A DNA stretch of 64,000 nucleotides from the NCBI RefSeq assembly GCF_027942865.1, contig NC_134509.1:29830197-29894196 (forward strand). The letters are read 5' to 3'. The DNA is from Odontesthes bonariensis (Eukaryota; Chordata; Actinopteri; Atheriniformes; Atherinopsidae). Below are positions 10,726 through 19,765 of this stretch, piece after piece. Every line of letters begins with the position of its first letter. Position 1 is the stretch's first letter. The notes under the pieces were generated by a model, which was not told where the DNA came from, did not search any database, and was given only the letters and a program-made list of their open reading frames with translations. Position numbers and translations under genes: made by a program.

Positions 10726-11818
10726 ATCTGCTTAAAGAGTGGGTACCACGATCTGAAAAAGGAGCAGATGTCTTGTTCATCCAGCATGTGGGAGAGGATG
10801 AAGAAACTGATCAATACTTACCATCACAGTCTGCCTCTAACGTGGATCTGAGCCACCTCGCTGATGAACAACGGCATGAGGTAAAAACTCTTATTACTTC
10901 AGATGTATTCCAAGAATATCCAGGCCGCACAAATTTGGTGGAACATAACATTGTCCTGAAAGAGAAGGCGCCAGTCAGACGCATGAGTTACAGGGTACCT
11001 GGACGTCTTCTGACAGCACTGAAGAAGAAAGTGGACCTCGTGTTGTCCCTGGGAATCATTCGGCCCTCAAAAAGTGAGTGGTGCAATCCAGTTGTTTTGG
11101 TTCCCAAGAAAGATGGCACCATAAGGTTTTGTATTGACTTCAGGTATCTGAACTATTTCAAAATTTGATTCATACCCTACACCACAAATGGATGAACTTA
11201 TAGAGAGAGTCTGGGAAAAGCCAAATATCTATATACCATTGACCTCTCTAAAGGCTATTGGCAGGTTGCTCTCAGCGAAGAGTCAAGGGAGTTAACAGCT
11301 TTCCGCACGTCGTGGGGGCTGTTTTAGTTCACTCTTCTGCCATTTGGTCTACATGGAGCCCCTGCCACGCTCCAAAGACTGATGGACCAGGTACTGTATG
11401 GTCTTGATGATTATGCCTGTGCATATCTTGATGCCATTGTCATTTACAGTGGAACCTGGGAAGAACATATGAAACATCTAAGGACGGTTTTAGACCGACT
11501 GAAAACGGCTGGCCTTACGATCAACCCAGCAAAGTGTTCCCTGGCCAAGAAGGAGACACAGTACCTTGGTTTCACAGTTGGAGGTGGGGTTATAAAGCCA
11601 CAAGTTGATAAAGTCAGAGCTATTGCATCTGTTCCTCTTCCACAGACTAAAAAACAGCTGAGATCCTTCCTCGGGATGGCCGGCTTCTACAATCGCTTTA
11701 TAGCAAACTTTTCAGCTAGAGCAGCTGCTTTGACGGATTTGATTGGTTCACGGTGTCCGAACCAGGTTCAGTGGACTCCAGAAGCAGTTGCAGCCTTTCG
11801 AGACATCCAGCAATCTCT
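10726..11818 (+). pseudogene. Reverse transcriptase of the Gmr1-like element, broken
   Basis: Coding continues out of the integrase C-terminus (LGPSTYQIATPG, VLHVNLLKEW) into RT: NPVVLVPKKDGTIRFCIDF, then PTPQMDELIERV, FGLHGAPATLQRLMDQVL and the active-site block. There the expected YLDD reads YLDA (CAYLDAIVIYS), removing a catalytic Asp. Next come INPAKCSLAKKETQYLGF and FLGMAGFYNRFIANFSARAA. Stops and frame changes occur near 11150-11390. The connection to RNase H is cut by a MITE at 11819. Confidence 0.82.
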
Positions 11819-12547
11819 AGCCCCTTTCACACTGACGAATAACCCTCGTTTAATCCGCGAATTTAGCGTGTCCGCTGTTGCGTTCACACTGCCGACCCGG
11901 ACTGCCGCGTCAACTCGACTCGCCTTTCGACCCGCGTCGGACCCTAGTCTTTTTGCCGAGCCGAGTTTGGTGTGAACGCAATCGACGTGGGTCAGACGTG
12001 GGCGTGGCGTGACGTGAGGAGTTTAAAAGACAGAATGAACAGCTGATTCAGAACAACAGCGACAGGTGAGGACAAGTTTTACTGTGTTTTAGCCAACATC
12101 AAGTTCGAGACATTTTTTAATATGGCCAACTGGGGAGACAAAGAGGTCCGCGAGCTCCTCAGCCTCCGAGCAGAGGACGTTATTTACCGCCACATTTTGG
12201 GGACTATAGTGCTCTTGTATTCTCCGCATATGTTCTTCGGCGGCATCCCATGTTGTAACCATCCACACCTCGTAAAATAACATCTCCATGAACTGCATAT
12301 ACAATTGCAAAAACGAGTCCTCAAGGTGTATTTAACCCTACCTCCGACGCATGGCTTGTGCCTAAGTCATTGTACACGCCCAGCATTTTATGTGTTTCGT
12401 GTGACGCTCTGCCACTAGGCAACGCCCCCTGAACTCGGCTTCAGGCGACACGGGTCACCTAACACGCCAAGCGTTCACATTGCTCGACGCGGGTCGAAGG
12501 TGCAATTTGGACCCGCTAAGGTAGCGGGTCGCAGTGTGAAAGGGGCT
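11819..12547. mobile_element. Harbinger-like MITE (729 bp) inserted in the Gmr1-like pol, TSD TCT
   Basis: Inverted ends AGCCCCTTTCACACTG...CAGTGTGAAAGGGGCT with TCT on both sides (11816-11818, 12548-12550). Subterminal repeats carry 'cgacgcgggtcgaa'. Near 12122 the plus strand reads MANWGDKEVRELLSLRAEDV, resembling the start of the Myb/SANT-like protein of Harbinger elements, followed by a stop and rearranged sequence. A deletion derivative of a Harbinger transposon is the best reading. Confidence 0.78.
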
Positions 12548-12993
12548 TCTGAGTAAGAATCTAGTTTTTCATACTCCAGATTTTGAAAATGATTTTGTAC
12601 TGCAAACAGATGCTTCTGAAAGGGGTGTTGGAGCAGTACTTCTACAGGGATCATTGGAGGACCAGCATCCCATAGCCTATATCAGTCGCAAACTACTACC
12701 CAGAGAAGAGTGCTATGCCACAGTGGAGAAGGAAGCTTTGGCTATCAAGTGGGCGCTCGATTCCTTCAAATACTACCTTCTTAGGAGAGAGTTTATCTTG
12801 CAGACTGACGATAAGGCACTTCAATGGCTGAACCGCATGAAGGACACTAATGGAAGAATACCCAATACCCAATACACGGTGGTACCTGGCTATGCAACCA
12901 TATCGGTTTAAGGTCCAGTACATCCCTGGGAAGGAAAATGTGACGGCCGACTTTCTCTCTCGCTGTCCTTGCGGCAGTTTCAAAGAGGGGGGA
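12548..12993 (+). pseudogene. RNase H end of the Gmr1-like pol and polypurine tract
   Basis: After the MITE the frame recovers: FVLQTDASERGVGAVLLQ, PIAYISRKLLPREECYATVE, ALAIKWALDSFKYYL and FILQTDDKALQWLNRM, all RNase H motifs. A small insertion near 12860 shifts the frame before FKVQYIPGKENVTADFLSR. The purine run aaagaggggggat (about 12982-12993) ends at the 3' LTR and is the plus-strand primer site. No gene follows RNase H, consistent with an IN-RT-RH order. Confidence 0.8.
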
Positions 12994-13518
12994 TGTGTGT
13001 GATGGCCACACTTGCAGCCACACAGTTGCTTGGACTGGGCTGAAACGAAGCACTCCACTCCAATCCCAGATTGATTGGGTGATACCAACTATGGGGGGAA
13101 GACTATGGAGTGTTTTAATTTCTGCATTAGTTCTTTTTTTGCTTTTGTGATTTGTTTATTTTGTTGACTTGGTTTAGGTATTAGGTATTTAAGTTTATTC
13201 TTGAGCTAACTGCGTTTATTTACTTTCGTTAGTTAAATTTGTGTTGATGTTTCCCTTCCCTCTTCCTCAGTGTGTCATGGTCTTATCAGCCAACATTTAA
13301 GTCCCCTTTGTTTCTTGTGTGTCTGGTCAGTTTTGTTTGTTAGCTTAAGGTTATGTTAAAATCTTGATTTTTATCTTGGAATTTAGTTTCCTCATTTGAC
13401 CTCTTTTAAGGGCCCTGTAAACTATTGTTTAAAGTTTTGTTATTTTTTTGGGAATAAACCCCTTCTTTTTTGAAACTCATTTCTGTGTCCTCATGTTTGA
13501 CCGGCTCGGTCCCTCACA
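12994..13518 (+). mobile_element. 3' LTR of the Gmr1-like element (525 bp)
   Basis: Begins TGTGTGATGG directly after the polypurine tract and ends CCCTCACA. A polyadenylation signal (gggaataaacccc) lies near 13450. The next 5 bp, GCAAC, are the likely target duplication. No 5' LTR exists in the window because the element is truncated at 9762. Confidence 0.82.
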
Positions 13519-13718
13519 GCAACTGAGAGTATCATATAATTCTTGCACGTTGCCTTGTGGCCAGTATTCAGCGCATGCACTTTCTGCTACTCTGAAGGCT
13601 TCTGCTGATAGCTTCCTGAGGAAGCTAGTGGCAAGCAAGTTGCTGTTAACCTCAAATAAGAGGTATAAAGTCACTGTGCATAAATCATGAAGAGTCAACT
13701 CAGTGAAGCAACCAAATG
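13519..13718. repeat. Direct repeat flanking the Gmr1-like element, right copy
   Basis: Matches 9566-9761 with few differences (for example an extra 4-bp 'atgc' near 13576). It continues into host DNA 'taacttttatc', which the left copy does not. Confidence 0.8.
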
Positions 13719-13921
13719 TAACTTTTATCTTTGCCAGTGCCTAACAGCTGGTGGCTCAGTTTAATGTAAATTAAATGGTTAATGGATTTTACTTGTCATA
13801 CAATAAATATGCAGTACAACCAGGGATAAAAAAAAAAAAGATGAATGTTGAGAGAGGCGATTGACAGCTTAACAAGATAAAGTTTCTCAGTATCTCAGCG
13901 TCAGGCCTCTGTGCTTACAAA

Positions 13922-14562
13922 CTAACTCAGTAGTAACACAGTAATTATCAGCACCAGCAGAGCATCCAGCACAGCAGTCACAAAGCATCTCTGCTTGCGT
14001 TTTATAAGAATGAAAGAACTTATCATCATCAGTATCACACACAGAGACATCACAACACTGCTTCCATGCATGTCTGTTAAACTACCAATAGCGTCGCCAT
14101 TGTTCGTGAGCCGTTGACTCAGTTTGCAGTTTTGGTGTGTCCTTGGCATTTTGGTGCTCTGTAGTTTATAGACCGCACTGCACCATGGGTCATTTGTCAG
14201 AACATCTGTTATTTTGAAAACCTCATAGGTAGGAATGAACACCTGTCCTATTTGGTTTGTGCTGGAGTAATATGTAATATCAGCTCCAAAGCATGTGTTG
14301 ATCTCAAAACAGGAGACGTTACCATTGAACTCAAGTGTCTGCTTCCTGGAAACTGCCCAGGTGAAACCACCAAAACGCATGTTTGTGTTGATGACATTTT
14401 TGTCAAACTGTTTCCTCGTCCTGTGATAGGTGGTTCTGCACAGTGTCTGATTGTTATGCAGAGCCTGAATTACATCAGTCAAGTAGAAGTAGAAATAGTG
14501 GAACTTAAATCCAGCTGTGGTGTACTTGTGTTTTCCTGTTTTCACTGCTTTGCTGAAATCTA
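13922..14562 (-). pseudogene. Ecto-ADP-ribosyltransferase B-type copy, 5'-truncated (ART-B1)
   Basis: The 3' three-fifths of an ART gene, nearly identical to ART-B2 at 19766-20402. The frame is open from LDFSKAVKTGKHKY to the stop at 13922, but the signal exon and the first part of exon 2 are gone. The sequence breaks at 14562 and is fused to the 2.06-kb duplicated block. The catalytic-site equivalents are FTWAVS in place of FTSSS and NQIGQV in place of SEREV. The 3' flank (13751-13921) matches that of B2 except for a 58-bp deletion. No start or promoter remains, so a pseudogene is likely. Confidence 0.85.
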
Positions 14563-14576
14563 GTTTGATAATAGAA

Positions 14577-16632
14577 AGATACTTTCATCCCATTGGGATC
14601 ATTATTTACTCACCTAAGCACACACATCAACACCATAAAATATGTTTCAGCTATATTTTCATGCTGGTTTCAAACCTGTAAATGGACTAATTTATGTCTT
14701 TTATTGTCTTACAAAAGCTCAGTTCTCATACTCTGGTCCTGCCTCTAATGAAGTGAAGACAGGCACTTCTGTGTGTCTTTTACCAGCTGCAGCTCATTTC
14801 AATCAGGGGTGGGACTTTTTCTGAAGACTATACGTTCATCCCTGATTGTACTGAATTGCAAGAAGCTGTTAGTTTGCAGATGATTCAGTTCTACCTTTTA
14901 TATTGAGACTTTTTAAGAAAGTTTTCAGATCAAATGAGTCATTCTCTAAAGATTTAGAGGAACAACAGTATAAAGAAAACATAACATATTGTGTTTTTTG
15001 ATACAATTCCTCCATTTAAAATGACTTCATAGGTTGTTTTATTCATACCGTTCTAAACCCATGGGGCATTCTCTAAATCATCATCCTTACAAGCAAGCAG
15101 GAGTAAAACACAGGTGTGTGCTGTTACAGGTAGCTCTTTCAACAAGGAAAAGTGAGTTGATACTACAGGTACTACAACTCTTTCTCACCTCTAGGTTACA
15201 TTGAGTGAGTAACAGAACGACACTTGTCACTTCTTCGTTGGATAACATAAATCGTTTAGGGTTAGAAATAAAAAATTATTGGTTGTGGTCAAAAAATAGC
15301 ATTGTTACGGCAAAAATGCATTCTTTGTTTGATACTGCCATCACCCATAGGGTCATTTGTGGGAGGACAGCGTCTTTTACCATAAAATATCCCCCTGACA
15401 AATTTTCATACATCTCTCATTGGAGCACATTTTGGGTATTTGGTAAAGATGGATCATTCTGCCGCTTGTGACAGTCCAGCTGTGAGGGCTTTCTTTCTTG
15501 AAATCGTGGAAAAGTTGTAAGCATGGACATCAATTTTGTCCACATTTATTTTACTGTTATTTCACTTTTTCTGATGGATTCCAGAGTCCAACGCAAGTGT
15601 CACTCTGGACACGTAGAAGCCCGGGCCGTTGATCCACTGAACTTGAATTCCTATCACTTTGGCGCAGTAGTAGCCAACTGCCACCCAGTTATCTAACACT
15701 GGGCTGTCAGAAATAATTTAAATTAAATCAATCTGACATGTCAGAGATAACAAGAAGCCTTACCCGAGGCGCCTGAAGAGCCTTACTGAGATGAAGAACA
15801 AAACCAAGCAAAAAAAGAAGTCACATTTTTTATTTGATCTTTTTGAGTTTTATTCAGCACATGAAATAAAATACAAAAAGAAGACAAAAGAGAGTAAAAC
15901 CTGAAAACAAGATACGTTGGGAACTGAGGGAGAAGTTCTCTAATCAAGCAATCCAAAATTATTTCAATTGGCTCAATTTATCTGTTTTTGTAGTTATTGT
16001 CTTTATTATTAATTGTATTCAAAATACTTTATAATATCAACGGATACGACATCCATCAAGACAAAAAAAATCTAACTATTTGCCACGAGATGGCGATGTT
16101 CCCGCCTGTAGCAATTTAAATGCGGGTTTACATTTTGAAACTTGAACACTGAACAAGTTTAGAGTCTGATCAAACACTTCACATACAGTAACAGTAACTT
16201 AACACACAAATTATTTCATATTATTTGCACAAGCCAAGTATTTCTAATTGAATTTATGTATTAAAAATGCTGTTAAGAACTATTCAGACAGTATGCTTCT
16301 GATGTGCATAGTCCATATCCAAATAAGTCTCCTAACATTAGTCTTCTATAAAAATGATGGTGACACTACTTTGTAAAGAGAGCACAGTTTAAATTGGATT
16401 CTGGTTTCCATGTGCTCTTCACTTTATAAACAAACTCACATGGCAGGTTCCTCTCTTCAGATCTCTTTTCCATCTTTGTGACTTTAAAGATCTCATAAGG
16501 AGGAATCAGGACTTCTCTTTCTGATTCTCCAAGCTTAGAATACAGTGAGATGTCTGCTCCAAAGCATGTGTAAATCTCAAAGCACGTTTTTTCACCAAAT
16601 TTGTCAGGACGAGGGTACCAACCCATTGAGCT
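14577..16632. repeat. Direct segmental duplication, copy 2 (2,056 bp)
   Basis: Second copy of 4464-6519. It carries the same exon-like open segment (15562-15703, minus strand) and the same A-rich ART downstream region. Its left edge joins ART-B1 within about 15 bp, and its right edge runs into the disrupted ART-A3 exon. Confidence 0.85.
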
Positions 16633-17598
16633 GTATGGAGTTTATTTTGTGTCAATAAGTTTAAAGAAGACTTTTATAAGAGCAAGCAAAATATAACAAT
16701 TCAAAAACTAAATTTAAAAAAGTCAAACAAAAAAAATAAATTCAAACAAAAAATACATGATTGCAATAAAAAAAAACTGAAATCGTGTAAAATATTTGCC
16801 TTCGCCTCCTTCTCAGTTTTGGTTGTTGTCGTTTTGTTCGATTATGTCTCCAGCTTTCTCGTTTGCGCTCCCTGACTTTTTGTTTGCGGTTTTGACACAA
16901 ACGTGCCTGGTGGGTGGGCTTTCGACGGGGGCATTCCTATTGGCTTATTTGTGTTTGACGGACAGCCAAGCAAGCGTATGAAGCAGCTCTGGCCACAGCA
17001 GCTACTCTGCTTCTGATTGGTTCTAAAAACGCCAACCCCATATTATCAGTAATAGTTACAACTGTTAAAATATTGTTGAAATTAACTTAATCGTAAACTA
17101 TAGACATATCCTTACCTCGGACTGCATTTTGCCATTCTTCAGAGATCGTATTCCTTCGCGCCGTTGTTGACGTTTTTAGAACCAATCAGAAGCAGAGTAG
17201 CTGCTATGGCCAGAGCTGCTTCGTATGCTTGCTTAGCTGTCCGTCAAACACAAATAAGCCAATAGGAATGCTAGCCTGATTAACATAGACTTTCAAATCT
17301 CTTCGAGATTCTGGTCTGACCAAGACCATAGAGCTTGAAAGTCCCGCCCCCTTTTTTGCTTTTTTTTCCTACTTCCGTCGTCCCCATGGGACCTCATGCC
17401 TGGATCTATTGACATGGGCAGGATGATGTCTTCTGTTCCCAGTCATTATATGCCTTTTTACAGTACACGCATGATGTTCTGGGGTTAAATATGGATGAGT
17501 TCATGCAAAAACATTGGCGATTTGTCGTAGGAGTGCCTGGTTAAACGTTGTAAAAAAAAGTTAGGGTAAAAAGACTACATTGCGTCGCATATGCTACG

Positions 17599-17757
17599 TC
17601 ACTGATCATATTTCCCACCATGGACGAAGCCAGACATATCACCACCAGCATAGCAGAAGCTCTCCACGTGCCCCGACTGGTAGTGGTTCTCTCCTCGGCT
17701 CACAAGTTTTCGTTCGCCCTCGAAAAACTGAGTGAAACTGGCCAACGACAGCGCCAT
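17599..17757 (-). pseudogene. N-terminal fragment resembling a fish SWIM-type zinc-finger gene
   Basis: From ATG at 17755-17757 the minus strand reads MALSLASFTQFFEGERKLV, then SRGENHYQSGHVESFCY and MSGFVHGGK before a stop. 'GENHYQSGHVESF' followed by a G.VHAS-like segment is the pattern I know from the start of multi-copy fish SWIM/YqaJ-type proteins. The zinc-coordinating C-x-C...C-x-H part is absent. This is a fragment, probably carried by the transposon. Confidence 0.45.
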
Positions 17758-18143
17758 GATTGCTCTTCTTCTTCCACTCCTCCGCGCGCCCAAACGTGAT
17801 GACGTTTATTTTCCGTGCCAAACGCTACATGCTGTAGTTCGAGAAATGCTCAGAAAAATAACTTAACAATGAAGCACTTATGCCCGCTAAACTGTTACGC
17901 TACTGGTATGAAAAAATATTAAAAAATGTCCTACACAACATATGTGAAATGCAAGACTCAATTCCATCAAGCGCAAAAAATAGTTTTATTCCGTCATGGC
18001 TCCGTCATTGACTTGAATGTCAAATTATTACACTTCCGTGGTCCCGAGGGGAGGAAGTTGAATGACGTCAAGGAGGCGGGACTTTCAAGCTCTATAACGA
18101 ATACGATTCGAAATGGCCTGGTCAACCCGCCTCCCTCGGGTTG

Positions 18144-18404
18144 CTACTGGTTGTGGCCAGAAAAGGCTGTGCCTAAGCTTAAGCCAATCACACCACTCTT
18201 TCCTCTGACGTATGATTTAGCTACCAGCGGGGCTAACTGGTAGAATAAACTCTTACCAAAGCCAGTAGGGAGCAAGGCGAAAACGTCTTTCCTGTCAAGA
18301 AATTATTCAAGGGCTGTTCTTTGCTCGATTTTTAACGAGAATCCCCCGTCGAACACTTTCATTACAGCATCTACAGCAGTGTCAAAAGCTTGACGCTGCT
18401 CCAT
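18144..18404 (-). pseudogene. N-terminal fragment of a RecQ-like DNA helicase with a Walker A motif
   Basis: From ATG at 18402-18404 the minus strand reads MEQRQAFDTAVDAVMKVFDG, then FSLKIEQRTALE, a TAA stop (18303-18305), and in the same frame FLDRKDVFALLPTGFGKSLF. The fragment continues YQLAPLVAKS and ends at TAG (18144-18146). LLPTGFGKS is a Walker A loop in the RecQ-family context (DVFALLPTGFGKS..YQL). Motifs II-VI are absent. The internal stop is one base from CAA, so the fragment decayed after capture. Multi-copy RecQ-like genes of this type are known in fish; capture by the transposon is my inference. Confidence 0.7.
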
Positions 18405-19090
18405 GTTGATATTGAATGAAGCGCTTCCGTGTACAATCCATGGGTTGAGTGGCAGTTCAACCACGTCACTACCTTGAACACGCCTCTACCCTGGGCCGTT
18501 GGCGCTGCTCAAAGTTGATTGCTTCCCGACAAAGTGGGTGGAGTTCCCATTTTTTCGGGAACTCGAAACCACCTGAATGAGCAGTTTGCCTGAGTAAGTG
18601 TAGCAGAGCCGAAGGTGTTGCGTCACTGCGAGGGCAGAGCCTGGGTATAGGAATGCCCCTGTCGAAAGCCCACCCACCAGGCACGTTTGTGTCAAAACCA
18701 CAAACAAAAAGTCAGGGAGCGCAAACGAGAAAGCTGGAAACATAATCAAAGAAAATGACAACAACCAAAACTGAGAAGGAGGCGAAGGCAAATATTTTAC
18801 ACGATTTCAGTTTTTTTTAATTGCAATCATGTATTTTTTGTTTGAATTTGTTTTTTTTTGTTTGACTCTTTTAAATTTAGTTTTTGAATTGATATATTTT
18901 GCTTGCTCTTATAAAAGTCTTCTTTAAACTTATTGACACAAAATAAACTCCATAGAGCTGGAGGTAAAAGAGCCGAAGCGAAACTACTTGTTCAGAGCAT
19001 CTTCCCTGAAGTAGCTGTTGACTCTGCGGAAACCAGTAAGGCATCTTTCTGTTCGAGAGTCGAGTTTCAATGGCGCTTGTGGAAAAAAGT

Positions 19091-19415
19091 TAACACTGGG
19101 TGTAATTTAAAATAATTTAAATTAAATCAATCAAGCAATCAAGCAATCCAAAATTATTTAAATTAGCTCAATTTAGCTGTTTTTGTAGTTATTGTCTTTA
19201 TTATTAATTGTATTCAAGATCCTTTATAATATCAATGGATACAACGTCCATCAAGACAAAAAAAACATAACCTACTATTTGCCACGAGATGGCGATGTTT
19301 CCTCCTCCTACTTTTTTTTTTTTTAAGCAAATTGCTCTATTGAAATCTGTATCTTTTAATTACCATCACCTACTGTCTTACCAAATAAATCCAAAATAAA
19401 GAAGGAAAGCACAGG
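19091..19415. other. ART-A 3'-flank remnant
   Basis: The segment 'gctcaatttagctgtttttgtagttattgtctttatt...gccacgagatggcgatgtt' matches the downstream flanks of A2 (5860-6000) and A3 (15970-16100). It holds no coding sequence and ends near 19310 in a T-rich tract. It marks another internal duplication join inside the cluster. Confidence 0.7.
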
Positions 19416-19541
19416 AAGAATCAGGACTTCTCCTTCTGACTCTCCAAACTTAGAATAAAGTGAAATGTCTGTTCCAAAGCATGTGTCAATTTCAAAGTAT
19501 GTTTTGTCACCAAATTTGTCAGGAAGAGGGTACCAAACCAG
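19416..19541 (-). pseudogene. ART fragment (ART-A4), catalytic region only
   Basis: About 42 codons on the minus strand: WYPLPDKFGDKTYFEIDT, CFGTDISLYSKFGESEGEV, LI. The ExE pair is retained as E-G-E. It is more diverged from A1 than A2 and A3 are. It is cut on both sides, and the left edge at about 19546 joins the ART-B2 3' flank. Confidence 0.8.
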
Positions 19542-19765
19542 CTTTAATGTAAATTAAATGGTTAATGAATTTTACTTGTCATACAATAAATATGCAGTAC
19601 AACCAGGGATAAAAAAAAAAAAAGATGAGTGTTGAGAGAGGCGATTGACAGCTTTATAGAGTACTTTCTTGTAAATTTCAGATGTCATTTTGGCAATTTC
19701 TCTGTGACAAACATAACAAGATAAAGTTTCTCAGTATCTCAGCGTCAGGCCTCTGTGCTTACAAA

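Larger units (their letters stand above)
17272..18648. mobile_element. Nested insertion (1,377 bp) with 8-bp direct repeat AGGAATGC, carrying gene fragments
   Basis: AGGAATGC occurs at 17264-17271 and 18649-18656, exactly at the junction between the inner and outer arms of the host foldback element, so this insert came later. It begins TAGCCTGATTAACATAG and ends GCCTGGGTAT, with no strong terminal inverted repeat. A shorter inverted pair (TAGAGCTTGAAAGTCCCGCC near 17329 and its complement near 18078) lies inside. An 8-bp duplication fits hAT or P-type transposition. The interior holds N-terminal pieces of a SWIM-type gene and a RecQ-like helicase gene (separate entries). Confidence 0.65.
16634..18954. 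mobile_element. Foldback DNA transposon, IS3EU-like (2,321 bp with nested insert), 6-bp TSD GAGCTG
   Basis: Ends TATGGAGTTTATTTTG...CAAAATAAACTCCATA are the start of inverted repeats about 305 bp long (16634-16939 and 18649-18954). The target duplication GAGCTG is at 16628-16633 and 18955-18960. A second inverted pair, 16932-17031 with 17171-17271, continues the palindrome inward. The intact element would thus have been one long hairpin with a loop near 17032-17170. The loop reads, on the minus strand, a start codon and donor (MAKCSPR|GTAAGG), possibly a transposase first exon. A 6-bp TSD with TAY...RTA ends is the profile I recall for IS3EU; no transposase core is present to confirm it. Confidence 0.78.
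16366..19090 (-). pseudogene. Ecto-ADP-ribosyltransferase copy split by a 2.3-kb transposon (ART-A3)
   Basis: The C-terminal part (16366-16633) reads MGWYPRPDKFGEKTCFEIYT through ESEREVLIPPYEIFKVTKM to the stop at 16366-16368. The preceding part lies on the far side of the insertion (18955-19090): ERCLTGFRRVNSYFREDALN followed by a premature TAG, then FRFGSFTSSS. The insertion sits right at the codons of the STS motif. The 5' portion of the exon and exon 1 are missing, because the homology ends near 19090 in A2-type 3'-flank DNA. Triad residues are retained but the gene is dead three times over: insertion, stop and 5' loss. Confidence 0.86.
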
